DNA of 64,000 nucleotides from Streptomyces sp. NRRL WC-3742 (lineage in GTDB: Bacteria > Actinomycetota > Actinomycetes > Streptomycetales > Streptomycetaceae): assembly GCF_000720635.1 (NCBI RefSeq), contig NZ_JOCF01000073.1:19175-83174 (forward strand), read 5' to 3'. Numbering within the stretch: the stretch's first letter is position 1; each line of letters begins with the position of its first letter. The notes below the pieces were generated by a model, which was given only the letters and a program-made list of their open reading frames with translations, searched no databases and was not told the DNA's origin. Positions 1-7,964 of the stretch are shown piece after piece. The translations under genes and the position numbers were made by a program.

Positions 1-326
1 TCCTCGAACTCGACGGCGTCGATGCGATGTTCGCCGACGAAGAGCATGTAGCCGGGGTGCATGGTGACGATGAGGTCGTCGACGCCGACGGCGGTCTTGA
101 AGGTCTTGCGCAGGCCCGAGACGCAGATGGCGACCTGGTTGACGAAGGTGTTGGGCGGGTTGCCGTGCCAGACCGCGTCGGCCAGCGCGTCGACGGAGAC
201 GACGCGGTTGGCGGAGAGGAGCAGCATGGAGAGGATGGTCCGCTGGCGGGCGCCCGCCACGGGTACGGGGCTGCCGTCCGCCTGGACGTCCAGGGGCCCC
301 AGGATCCGGAACACCACCTGAAGCAC
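1..326 (-). CDS. SARP-family transcriptional activator, N-terminal part (cut by window edge)
   Basis: The minus strand encodes the start of a Streptomyces antibiotic regulatory protein. The visible 108 residues are the winged-helix DNA-binding domain, with the family signatures FRILGPLDV, RQRTILSMLLLSANRVVSVD and the VNQVAICVSGLRK recognition-helix region. The bacterial transcriptional activation domain would follow beyond the left edge. A GTG start at 326 is chosen because an AAGGAGG ribosome site lies 6 nt upstream. A triple heptamer repeat typical of SARP operators sits at 382-410 in its own promoter, and the same repeat occurs in front of other cluster operons. The inference is that this is the pathway activator and that it acts on itself. 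It could also be a larger AfsR-like protein, since the C-terminus is not visible. Confidence 0.9.
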   Translation of the reverse strand, partial: MLQVVFRILGPLDVQADGSPVPVAGARQRTILSMLLLSANRVVSVDALADAVWHGNPPNTFVNQVAICVSGLRKTFKTAVGVDDLIVTMHPGYMLFVGEHRIDAVEFE

Positions 327-381
327 CAGCTGCCTCCTTCCGGCCGTCGATATGGTCGTTGGTAACAGAATCCTGTCGCGG

Positions 382-410
382 CTCACAAGCGACGCTTCAG
401 GAACCTGCCA
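382..410 (-). promoter_or_regulatory. SARP-type triple heptamer operator upstream of the SARP gene
   Basis: In the gene direction three heptamers follow each other at 11-bp spacing: TGGCAGG, TGAAGCG and TTGTGAG. The last sits where a -35 element belongs, and a GTTACCA -10-like motif follows 15-16 bp later (about 366-360). The array ends 56 bp before the GTG start. The same layout occurs at 37819, 49076 and 52112. Confidence 0.6.
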
Positions 411-448
411 CGTCAATCGGCCGCTTCGCCTTGCCTGATGGCGGCGGG

Positions 449-718
449 TCAGCTAGGGGACATCCACGACCCCGGGCGGATGTCGCCGGGGCGCACCCGC
501 TGCCAGCCGGCCGTACGGTCGCGGGCCGGGCTCCCGGCCTGCCCCGCCCGGGCGGCCAGGGCCGTCAGGACGGCGGTGAGCGCGGCGAGTTCCTCGGGCG
601 AGGGGGCTCCGCGCAGCACCCGCAGCAGGGCACCGGGCGCGGCCGGGTCGGCACCCACGGGGTCGGCGCTCAGAGGGTCGGCGCTCACAGGGGCCGCGCT
701 CACGGGGTCGGCGCTCAC
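449..718 (-). CDS. Acyl-CoA carboxylase epsilon subunit (AccE/PccE-like)
   Basis: An 89-aa protein with the LLRVLRGAPSPEELAALTAVL block seen in the small epsilon subunits that stabilise and stimulate actinobacterial acyl-CoA carboxylase beta subunits. The GTG start overlaps the TGA stop of the upstream beta subunit gene (GTGA), indicating translational coupling. The N-terminus is low-complexity: a 15-bp unit encoding roughly SADPV is repeated about five times (645-719) and includes the start/stop overlap itself. Such N-terminal variability is normal for the family. The exact start is uncertain because each repeat offers a GTG or similar codon. Confidence 0.8.
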   Translation of the reverse strand: MSADPVSAAPVSADPLSADPVGADPAAPGALLRVLRGAPSPEELAALTAVLTALAARAGQAGSPARDRTAGWQRVRPGDIRPGSWMSPS

Positions 719-719
719 A
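645..719 (-). repeat. Five tandem 15-bp units across the beta/epsilon subunit junction
   Basis: Five imperfect copies of a 15-bp unit (plus-strand form gggtcggcgctcaca) run in phase with the reading frame and give the SADPV-like repeat of the epsilon subunit N-terminus. The unit carries the overlapping TGA/GTG junction. Confidence 0.75.
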
Positions 720-2286
720 GCGGCGGGTTGCCGTGCTTGCGGGCGGGCAGCAGGGCGTGTTTGGCGGCGAGCATGTCGAGGGCGTCGATCAGCACGCGGC
801 GGGTGTCGGCCGGGTCGATGACGTCGTCCACGAGGCCGCGTTCGGCGGCGTAGTAGGGGTGCATCAGTTCGGCGGTGTACTCCTTGACGAGCTGCGCGCG
901 GGTGGCCTCGGGGGTGTCGGAGGCGGCGATCTCGCGGCGGAAGACGACGTTGGCGGCGCCCTCGGCGCCCATGACGGCGATCTCGTTGGTGGGCCAGGCG
1001 TAGGAGAGGTCGGCGCCGATGGAGCGGGAGTCCATGACGATGTAGGCGCCGCCGTACGCCTTGCGCAGGATGACCTGGACGCGGGGGACGGTGGCGTTGC
1101 AGTAGGCGTAGAGCAGTTTGGCGCCGTGGCGGATGATGCCGTGGTGCTCCTGGTCGACGCCGGGCAGGAAGCCGGGCACGTCGACGAGGGTGACGATCGG
1201 GATGTTGAAGGCGTCGCACATCTGGACGAAGCGCGCGGCCTTCTCGGAGGAGTGGATGTCCAGGACTCCGGCGAAGGACTGCGGCTGGTTGGCGACGACG
1301 CCCGCGAGCCGTCCGTCGAGCCGGGTGAGGGCGCAGATCACGCTGGTCGCCCAGCGCTCGTGGACCTCCAGGTACTCGCCGTTGTCGGCGATCTCCTCGA
1401 TGACCTTGCGCATGTCGTACGGGCGGTTGCCGTCGACGGGCACCAGGTCGAGCAGGGCTTCGCAGCGGCGGTCGGCCGGGTCGCCGCCGGGGGCGGCGGG
1501 GGGTGCCTCGCGGTTGTTGGCGGGCAGCAGGGAGAGCAGGTAGCGGACCTCCTCCAGGCAGGTGCGCTCGTCGTCGTAGGCGAAGTGGGCGACGCCGGAG
1601 AGCTCGGCGTGCACGTCGGCTCCGCCGAGGCCGTTCTGGGTGACCTTCTCCCCGGTCACGGCCTGGACGACGTCGGGGCCGGTGATGAACATCTGGGAGG
1701 TCTCGCGGACCATGAAGACGAAGTCCGTCAGCGCCGGGGAGTAGGCCGCGCCGCCGGCGCAGGGGCCGAGCATCACGGAGATCTGCGGGATGACACCGGA
1801 GGCGCGGGTGTTGCGCTGGAAGATGCCGCCGTAGCCGGCGAGCGCCGAGACGCCCTCCTGGATGCGGGCGCCCGCACCGTCGTTGAGGCTGACCAGGGGT
1901 GCTCCGGCCGCGATGGCCAGGTCCATCAGCTTGTGGATCTTCTGGGCGTGGGCCTCGCCGAGTGCGCCGCCGAAGATCCGGAAGTCGTGGGCGTAGGCGA
2001 AGACCCGACGCCCGTGCACGGTGCCCCAGCCCGTCACGACACCGTCGGTGTGCGGCTTCCTGGCCTCGAGGCCGAAGCCGGTGGCGCGGTGGCGGCGCAG
2101 GCCCTCGATCTCGGTGAAGCTGCCCTCGTCGAAGAGCAGGTCGAGCCGCTCGCGGACGGTCAGCTTGCCCTTGCTGTGCTGTGCTGCGGTGGCCCGCTCC
2201 TGGCCGCTGAGGACGTCGTCCTTGAGGCTCCGCAGCTCGGTGATCCGGTCCTGCATGGTGGACGCTGGGATCGGCACGGGAATCAC
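715..2286 (-). CDS. accB: Acyl-CoA carboxylase beta (carboxyltransferase) subunit
   Basis: This 523-aa protein has full family length and the carboxyltransferase features of AccD/PccB proteins: a GAGARIQEG segment, GPCAGGAAYSPAL (acyl-CoA oxyanion pocket) and a second glycine-rich pocket near RKAYGGAY. In actinomycete enzymes the residue after GGAY separates acetyl-CoA carboxylases (Ile) from propionyl-CoA carboxylases (Asp). Here it is Ile (about residue 416, GGAYIVMDS), which favours acetyl-CoA and malonyl-CoA formation. A malonyl-CoA source would suit the type II PKS in the window, but the gene may equally be housekeeping. The biotinylated alpha subunit is not in the window. A GTG at 2277 has better spacing to the GGAGGGAG ribosome site than the longest-frame GTG at 2286. 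Confidence 0.9.
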   Translation of the reverse strand: MIPVPIPASTMQDRITELRSLKDDVLSGQERATAAQHSKGKLTVRERLDLLFDEGSFTEIEGLRRHRATGFGLEARKPHTDGVVTGWGTVHGRRVFAYAHDFRIFGGALGEAHAQKIHKLMDLAIAAGAPLVSLNDGAGARIQEGVSALAGYGGIFQRNTRASGVIPQISVMLGPCAGGAAYSPALTDFVFMVRETSQMFITGPDVVQAVTGEKVTQNGLGGADVHAELSGVAHFAYDDERTCLEEVRYLLSLLPANNREAPPAAPGGDPADRRCEALLDLVPVDGNRPYDMRKVIEEIADNGEYLEVHERWATSVICALTRLDGRLAGVVANQPQSFAGVLDIHSSEKAARFVQMCDAFNIPIVTLVDVPGFLPGVDQEHHGIIRHGAKLLYAYCNATVPRVQVILRKAYGGAYIVMDSRSIGADLSYAWPTNEIAVMGAEGAANVVFRREIAASDTPEATRAQLVKEYTAELMHPYYAAERGLVDDVIDPADTRRVLIDALDMLAAKHALLPARKHGNPPL

Positions 2287-2652
2287 TCCCTCCGGCTTGG
2301 CGCCCCCGGCGGGGGCTCAGCGGCCGACTCTAGGAACGTGTCGGCCGCCACCGCGAGGAATCCGCTGCGGGTGTGTCCCGATGGTGCCACGCCGACAATG
2401 GCGCGAGGGGGCCCGGCCGCCCCCGATCTTTGCCGTGTCAGCTACCGGACAGCATTCGCTCCGTCGCCCGGCCGTCACCGTCCGCACCCCCTGCGAGGTG
2501 CGATGCTGGCAGACCCGGACGGAGTTCGCCTGCCAATTGTCGTCCCGCGTTCAACAGTTCGTCCGACCCCCTCGAACAACGCGCTCGAAACGGCGGCGAA
2601 TGACGGTTCTCGGCGATCGACGGATCGCCGACCGAAAAGGATGGAGTGTCAA
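2287..2652. other. Divergent intergenic region between carboxylase and MMPL genes
   Basis: About 365 bp separate the leftward carboxylase operon from the rightward MMPL gene and should hold two divergent promoters. A single good heptamer (TGTCAGC at 2436-2442) followed 4 bp later by a weak second copy is present on the plus strand, but without the -35/-10 layout seen at the other operators. No small gene was recognised. Confidence 0.5.
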
Positions 2653-4791
2653 TTGTTCGCGCGGATCGGACGGTTAGCCGTTGGTCGCCCCTGGCTCGTG
2701 ATCGCCGTGTGGCTGATCGCCGCGATAGCCCTGGCGGTGGCGGCCCCGGCCCTCAAGTCGACCAGTGACCAGGCGGAGTTCCTGCCCTCGCACTACGAGT
2801 CGGTCCAGGTCTCGAAGATCGAGCAGCAGTCGTTCCCCCAGCACGAGCAGCCGGCCGCCGTCATCGTCTTCCAGCGCACCGACGGCGCCCCACTGGGCGC
2901 GGGCGACAAGGAGGACGTGGCGAAGGTCGCGGCCGCCCTGCAGGGCAAGGGCTACGAGAAGGTCAGGAAGGTGGAGGCTTCCCCCGAGGCCGTCTCGCCG
3001 GACGGCCGGATCGCACTGGCCGACATCGTCGCCACCACCAAGGACGCGTACGACGAGAAGCTGAGCGAGAACGTCAAGTCGCTGCGCGCGGACGCGAAGT
3101 CGCTGGTCGCCGGGACGTCGCTGAAGTTCGGGGTGACGGGCCAGGCGGCCTCCGCCCTGGACTCCAAGGAGTCCTCGGGCGACACCGACGCGATGATCAT
3201 GATGGCCACGCTGCTGCTGATCGTCGTCCTGCTCGGCGCCATCTTCCGCAGCCCGCTGATCGCCGTGCTGCCGGTCGTGATGATCATGGTGGTCTTCATG
3301 GTCGCCTCCGGACTGATCTCCACCCTCGCCGAGGTGGCCGGGCTCCAGGCCGACAACTCCGTCTCCACCATCATGATCGTGGTGCTGTTCGGCGTCGGCA
3401 CCGACTACCTGCTCTTCCTGCTGTTCCGCTACCGGGAGTTCCTGCGGGCCGGGCAGGAGCCGCGCGAGGCGATGGCCCAGGCCGTCGCACGCGTCGGCGA
3501 GACCATCACCTCCGCCGCGGGCGCCGTCATCGTCGCCTTCCTCGCGCTCACCCTCTCCACCATGGGCATGCTGCGCGCCATGGGCCCGGCGCTGGCGATC
3601 TCCGTCGGTGTCAGCCTGCTCGCCGCGCTCACCCTGGTGCCCGCCGTGTTCGCGCTGCTCGGCCGGGCCGCCTTCTGGCCGTCCAAGGCGTGGCGCCGTG
3701 AGCCGAAGAACGCGCTGGCGGGCAAGGTCGGCGCGCTCACCGCCCGCCGCCCCGCCCTGGTGGCCGGCGTCTCCGGCGGGCTGCTGGTGGTACTGGCGCT
3801 CGGCGCGCTCGGCTTCAAGGCCGAGTTCGACACCGGCAGTTCGCTGCCCAAGAACCTCGAGTCCGTCCAGGCCATGAAGGACCTCCAGAACGGCTTCTCC
3901 GCCGGGCAGACGGATCCCAGCACCGTCTACCTGCGCAGCACCACCGGCGGCAAGCTCGACCCGGGCGCCCTGGACGGCTTCCGCCGCACGCTCACCGGCG
4001 TCGAGGGCGTCGACCAGGTCTCCACCGCCGTGCCCAACCCGGACGGCACCGTCGCCCAGTTCAGCGTGATCCTCAAGTACAACCCCGTCACCGAGCAGGC
4101 CATCGACCTCGTCGACGGCACACTGCGCGACACCGCCCACCGCGGGGCCCCGCAGGGCACCCAGGCGCTGGTCGGCGGCACCACCGCCGTCCTGGCCGAT
4201 GTGCGCGACGCCGTCGACCACGACTACACGGTGGTCTTCCCCGTGGCCGGCATCGCCATCATGCTCATCCTCGGGCTGCTGCTGCGCAGCGCCGTCGCCC
4301 CCTGGTACCTGATGCTCTCCGTGGGCCTCGGCTTCACCGCCACCCTCGGCGCCACCGTCTGGCTGTTCCAGAGCGTCAAGGGCGAACACGGCCTGCTGTT
4401 CACCCTGCCGGTCATCGTCTACCTGTTCGTGGTGGCGATCGGCACCGACTACAACATCCTGATGGTCGCCCGGCTGCGCGAGGAGGTCGGCCACGGCCGC
4501 GACCCCCGTGAGGCCGTCCGCCTGGCCGTCGCCCAGTCCGCGCCGACCATGGCCTCCGCCGCCGTCATCCTCGCCGGGACCTTCGGCGTGCTGATGCTCG
4601 CCGGGAACTCCATGCTCCAGCAGATGGGCTTCGCCGTCGCCTTCGGCATCCTGCTGACCGCCTTCGTGATGGCCCTGTTCCTGGTGCCCGCCGTCACCGC
4701 CCTGCTCGGCCGCCGCGCCTGGTGGCCCGGGCGCGGCGCCACCCCGGAGCAGCCGCCCGTGGCGCAACCCCGGTACGAGACCGTCGGCTGA
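2653..4791 (+). CDS. MMPL-family (RND-like) membrane transporter
   Basis: The protein has about 712 aa and the two-fold MMPL/RND architecture: an N-terminal membrane helix (LVIAVWLIAAIALAVA), a large external loop, five or six helices, then the whole pattern again. Both halves carry the family GTDY motif in the helix used for proton relay (GVGTDYLLFLLF and AIGTDYNILMVA). Actinobacterial MMPL proteins export lipids, lipopeptides or polyketides, so export or immunity for the cluster product is plausible but unproven. A TTG start at 2653 has the best-spaced ribosome site (GGATGGAG); an ATG at 2641 is the alternative. Codon 8 is TTA (2674-2676), making translation likely to depend on the bldA tRNA. 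Confidence 0.85.
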   Translation: MFARIGRLAVGRPWLVIAVWLIAAIALAVAAPALKSTSDQAEFLPSHYESVQVSKIEQQSFPQHEQPAAVIVFQRTDGAPLGAGDKEDVAKVAAALQGKGYEKVRKVEASPEAVSPDGRIALADIVATTKDAYDEKLSENVKSLRADAKSLVAGTSLKFGVTGQAASALDSKESSGDTDAMIMMATLLLIVVLLGAIFRSPLIAVLPVVMIMVVFMVASGLISTLAEVAGLQADNSVSTIMIVVLFGVGTDYLLFLLFRYREFLRAGQEPREAMAQAVARVGETITSAAGAVIVAFLALTLSTMGMLRAMGPALAISVGVSLLAALTLVPAVFALLGRAAFWPSKAWRREPKNALAGKVGALTARRPALVAGVSGGLLVVLALGALGFKAEFDTGSSLPKNLESVQAMKDLQNGFSAGQTDPSTVYLRSTTGGKLDPGALDGFRRTLTGVEGVDQVSTAVPNPDGTVAQFSVILKYNPVTEQAIDLVDGTLRDTAHRGAPQGTQALVGGTTAVLADVRDAVDHDYTVVFPVAGIAIMLILGLLLRSAVAPWYLMLSVGLGFTATLGATVWLFQSVKGEHGLLFTLPVIVYLFVVAIGTDYNILMVARLREEVGHGRDPREAVRLAVAQSAPTMASAAVILAGTFGVLMLAGNSMLQQMGFAVAFGILLTAFVMALFLVPAVTALLGRRAWWPGRGATPEQPPVAQPRYETVG

Positions 4792-4952
4792 CGGTCCGAA
4801 GACCGACCCCCGATGGCCCGTCCGGTGAATGATGGGGCATCGGGGGCGGCACCACGTGGGGTGTCCACTCCCCTGCCCAGAGCCCGCCCGACGCACGAAA
4901 GGAGGCGCGGCCCCCACCCGCCACCACACCGGGAGCGGGCCGCCCGCCACTC

Positions 4953-6908
4953 ATGCAACTCGCCCTGTTCCTGGTCGTGTCCTTCGTCATCCTCCTCGCC
5001 ACCATCGCCGTCCTCTCCGCCGGCGCCCGCCGCCTGCTCGGCCTCCGGATAGGCCGCACCCGCGCGCTGCTGGCCGGACTGGCCGGACTCGGCGCGGCGG
5101 CGCTGATCGGCCAGGCCATGGGCGACGCCCGCAAGAGCGCCCTGTTCACCGTCCAGATCAGCTGCGCCGTGTTCGTCTCCATGGCCTTCCTCGCCCTCGC
5201 CGAGGTCGTGCTGCCCAGCGGCAAGATCTCCGGCGTGGTGCGCTGGCCGCAGGCCATCCGCCGCCGCCTCGCCCGCACCCACCGCTACACCGAGCTCAGC
5301 CGCATCGCGGTGCGCCACGGGCTCGGCCGCTGGCTGCGCGGGCGCAGCCGGGCCGCCGGGCCCCAGGCTTCGGCCGAGCGGGCGCAGTTGGCGCTCTCGC
5401 TGCGCCTGGCGCTGGAGGAGGCCGGGGCGACCTTCGTCAAGATGGGCCAGCTGCTCTCCACCCGCTACGACCTGCTGCCGCCCGAGTTCGTCGAGGAACT
5501 GACCCGGCTGCAGCACCAGGTCGCCCCCGAGCCCTGGGCCGAGATCGAGCAGGTGCTCACCGATGAACTGGGCCGCGCGCCCTCCGAGGTGTTCGCCGCC
5601 TTCGACCGGGAACCCCTGGCCGCCGGCTCCATCGCCCAGGTGCACGGCGCCGAACTCCACTCCGGCGAACGGGTGGTGGTCAAGGTGCAGCGGCCGGGCG
5701 CCAAGGCCACCGTCGAGCGCGACCTCGACATCCTCTTCCGGATCTGCCGCAAACTCGACGAGCACACCGAGTGGGGCCGCACCGTCGGCGCCATGGAACT
5801 CGCCGAGGGCTTCGCCCGCTCCCTGCACGAGGAGCTGGACTTCCGCGTCGAGGCCCGCAACACGGCCGCCGTCCGCGCCGGGGCCGAGAGTTCGACCGCC
5901 ACCGCCCACGTGCGGCTGTCCGAGGTGCACGAGGAGTACTCCTCCCAGCGGGTGCTGGTCCTCGCCTGGATGGACGGGGTCACCCTCGGCTCCGCCGGGA
6001 GCGCCCTGCCCAGCGACGCCACCGAACGGGACGCGCTGGCCCAGCAGTTGCTGGAGTGCATGCTCGAACAGATCATGCTCGGCGGGGTGTTCCACGCCGA
6101 CCCGCACCCCGGCAACATCATGCTGCTCGACGACGGCTCGCTGGGCCTGCTCGACTTCGGCTCGGTCGGCCGCGTCGACCGGATGCTTCGCGCCTCGCTG
6201 CGCAACCTGCTGCTCGCCATCCACCGCAGCGACCCGGTCGCCCTGTGCGACGCGCTGCTCGAACTCGTCGACCGCGCCGAGGAGATCGACGAGGCCAAAC
6301 TGGAACGGGCCCTCGGCCGGTTCATGGCCCGCCACCTCACCCCCGGCGTCAAGCCCGACCGCGAGATGTTCGCCGACCTCTTCCTCCTGGTCGCCCGGCA
6401 CGGCCTCAGCTGCCCGCCCGAGATCGCCGCCGCCTTCCGCGCCCTGGCCACCCTCGAGGGCTCGATGGAGCTCCTGGTGCCCGGGTTCGACATCATCACC
6501 CAGGCCAAGGGCTTCGCCAAGACCCAGCTCCAGCGCAAGCTCACCCCGAAGTCCCTCGGCGAGACCGTCGTCGAGGAGGCCCTCGCCCTGGCGCCGATGC
6601 TGCGCCGGATGCCGCGGCGGCTGGAGCGGATCACCAACTCGCTGGAACACGGCCGGCTCGGCGTCCAGGTGCGGTTCCTGGCCGACGAGCGCGACCGCCG
6701 CTTCATCCGCACCCTCGTGCACGAGGTGCTGCTCACCTTCCTCGGCGGGACGCTCGGCCTGATCGGGGTGCTGCTGCTGCGCACCTCGGGCGGGCCGATG
6801 CTGGGGCAGTCGCTCCAGCTGTTCCAGGTGCTCGGCTACAACCTGCTGCTGGTCAGCAGCGTGATGGTGCTCCGGGTGGTGTTCGCCATCTTCCGGGCCC
6901 AGCGCTGA
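4953..6908 (+). CDS. ABC1/UbiB-family atypical kinase-like protein
   Basis: A 651-aa protein of the ABC1/AarF/UbiB family. The N-terminus has two membrane segments (about residues 1-25 and 60-85). The kinase-like core follows, with the family's KxGQ motif (FVKMGQLLSTRYDLLPPEF), VVVKVQRPG for ATP contact, HADPHPGN as catalytic loop and LLDFGSVGR as metal loop. Two further membrane helices lie at the C-terminus. Relatives act as ATPases or lipid-binding factors in quinone biology; the bacterial role here is unknown. It sits 160 bp after the MMPL gene. An ideal AAAGGAGG lies nearly 50 nt before the chosen ATG with no in-frame start next to it, so the true start is uncertain. Confidence 0.85.
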   Translation: MQLALFLVVSFVILLATIAVLSAGARRLLGLRIGRTRALLAGLAGLGAAALIGQAMGDARKSALFTVQISCAVFVSMAFLALAEVVLPSGKISGVVRWPQAIRRRLARTHRYTELSRIAVRHGLGRWLRGRSRAAGPQASAERAQLALSLRLALEEAGATFVKMGQLLSTRYDLLPPEFVEELTRLQHQVAPEPWAEIEQVLTDELGRAPSEVFAAFDREPLAAGSIAQVHGAELHSGERVVVKVQRPGAKATVERDLDILFRICRKLDEHTEWGRTVGAMELAEGFARSLHEELDFRVEARNTAAVRAGAESSTATAHVRLSEVHEEYSSQRVLVLAWMDGVTLGSAGSALPSDATERDALAQQLLECMLEQIMLGGVFHADPHPGNIMLLDDGSLGLLDFGSVGRVDRMLRASLRNLLLAIHRSDPVALCDALLELVDRAEEIDEAKLERALGRFMARHLTPGVKPDREMFADLFLLVARHGLSCPPEIAAAFRALATLEGSMELLVPGFDIITQAKGFAKTQLQRKLTPKSLGETVVEEALALAPMLRRMPRRLERITNSLEHGRLGVQVRFLADERDRRFIRTLVHEVLLTFLGGTLGLIGVLLLRTSGGPMLGQSLQLFQVLGYNLLLVSSVMVLRVVFAIFRAQR

Positions 6909-6960
6909 CGGACCGTCAGTTACTACAACCCCCCTTCCCCGTCTGATTCCTGGAGTACCG

Positions 6961-7530
6961 ATGACCACAGTCGACCAGACCGCCGAAGCCGGCCGCCCGT
7001 CCACCTGGGCCGCCCACGCCACCGCCCTGTGGGCCCTCGTGTTCGGCGTCTTCCACCTCTACTGGGCGCTGGGCGGGCACGTCGGCCTCGGCGACGGCGA
7101 CAACATCGACCTGTCGTTCAACAACGTCGGGTTCCTGGTCTACGACCTGGTGGTGGTCGGGATGTGCGCCTGGGGCGCGGTCGTCTCCCTGGCGTTGGTC
7201 CGCCCGGTGTGGCGCGAGCGCACCCTCGTCACGGTCGGCCGCGTCGGCGCGGCCGTGCGGGTGGTGCCGGGCTGGAGGGAGGCCGCGCCGCTGTGGACCC
7301 TGACGGTCAGCGCCTGGATCGGCGCCGTGCTGCTGCTCGTGCGCGGGGTGCTCGGCACCCTGCCGCCGAGCGTCACCGGGCAGACCAACGAGAAGGTGTA
7401 CGGCGTGGCGAACCCCTCGGACTACACGGTCTGGTCGATCCGCATCGTCGAGGGGTTCTTCCTGCTCGGCGGCGTGCTCTTCGCGCTGATGCTCTTCCAG
7501 TACTACCGGGGGCTGCGCGCGCGGGCGTAG
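6961..7530 (+). CDS. DUF3995-like small integral membrane protein
   Basis: A 189-aa protein with four predicted membrane helices, beginning with the ATALWALVFGVFHLYWALGG segment characteristic of DUF3995 proteins. Function is unknown. The ATG has a TGGAG ribosome site 5 nt upstream and follows the kinase-like gene by about 50 bp, so the two may be cotranscribed. Its 3' end overlaps the convergent TipAS-like gene by 28 bp. A membrane-associated or resistance-linked role is only a guess from location. Confidence 0.7.
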   Translation: MTTVDQTAEAGRPSTWAAHATALWALVFGVFHLYWALGGHVGLGDGDNIDLSFNNVGFLVYDLVVVGMCAWGAVVSLALVRPVWRERTLVTVGRVGAAVRVVPGWREAAPLWTLTVSAWIGAVLLLVRGVLGTLPPSVTGQTNEKVYGVANPSDYTVWSIRIVEGFFLLGGVLFALMLFQYYRGLRARA

Positions 7531-7844
7531 CACTCCACGGCCTCGGTGACGAACGCCGCCAGGCCCGGGCGGTGGGCCTCGAAGCGGGCCCGCGAGTCCG
7601 GGTAGGCGGCGTAGAAGCGGCCCAGTTCGACGTAGTCGTCGTGGCTGACCGGCCAGTACGTCGCCATCCAGGCGTAGTGGTCGGCGAACACCGCGATCGT
7701 GCGCGGGTCGTCCGGGGCCGCGTCGGCGGAGGCGAGCTCGATCAGGCCGGTGATGGTCCGCTGCCAGGCGGCCATGATGGCCTGCTGGTCCTCCTCGGAG
7801 AACTCCTGCTCCTCGGCTGTGGAGTTCATCTCGGCGGCGCTCAT
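7503..7844 (-). CDS. Stand-alone TipAS-like antibiotic-recognition protein
   Basis: This 113-aa protein matches the all-helical TipAS fold, the drug-binding half of the MerR regulator TipAL and of albicidin-binding AlbA. Visible landmarks are QAIMAAWQRTITGLIELA, DDPRTIAVFADHYAWMATYWPVS and the C-terminal LGRFYAAYPDSRARFEAHRPGLAAFVTEAVECYAR. There is no DNA-binding domain. TipAS domains bind cyclic, aromatic-rich peptides, so sequestering the cluster product is a reasonable immunity hypothesis. It is the last leftward gene of the NRPS block, but a strong hairpin (7894-7933) separates it from the P450 gene, suggesting partial readthrough or its own promoter. It overlaps the 3' end of the convergent membrane protein gene. 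Confidence 0.7.
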   Translation of the reverse strand: MSAAEMNSTAEEQEFSEEDQQAIMAAWQRTITGLIELASADAAPDDPRTIAVFADHYAWMATYWPVSHDDYVELGRFYAAYPDSRARFEAHRPGLAAFVTEAVECYARARSPR

Positions 7845-7893
7845 CTCGGTGGTCCTCCCCGTTTGGTGTTCCTGCTCGTTGACGTGTGTGTGG

Positions 7894-7933
7894 ACGGCGG
7901 CCGGTGCCCTCTCCCCGAGGGCCCGGCCGCCGT
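7894..7933 (-). terminator. Hairpin terminator/attenuator after the P450 operon
   Basis: An 11-bp outer stem (7894-7904 with 7923-7933) continues into a 6-bp inner stem (7906-7911 with 7917-7922) around a 5-nt loop, with one bulged base. There is no U-tract, as is usual in streptomycetes. It lies between the P450 stop and the TipAS-like start. Confidence 0.7.
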
Positions 7934-7964
7934 TGCGTGCGGGTGGTTCGGTCCTGCGTGCGGC

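Noticed and set aside
2436..2464. Heptamer TGTCAGC with a weak second copy upstream of the MMPL gene, as a seventh SARP-type site
   Set aside because: Only the first heptamer is good; the second and third are poor and no -10 element stands at the usual distance.
733..2640. Long plus-strand open frame running into the MMPL gene
   Set aside because: It is the antisense shadow of the carboxylase gene; the MMPL protein begins at about 2641-2653 where membrane segments and a ribosome site appear.
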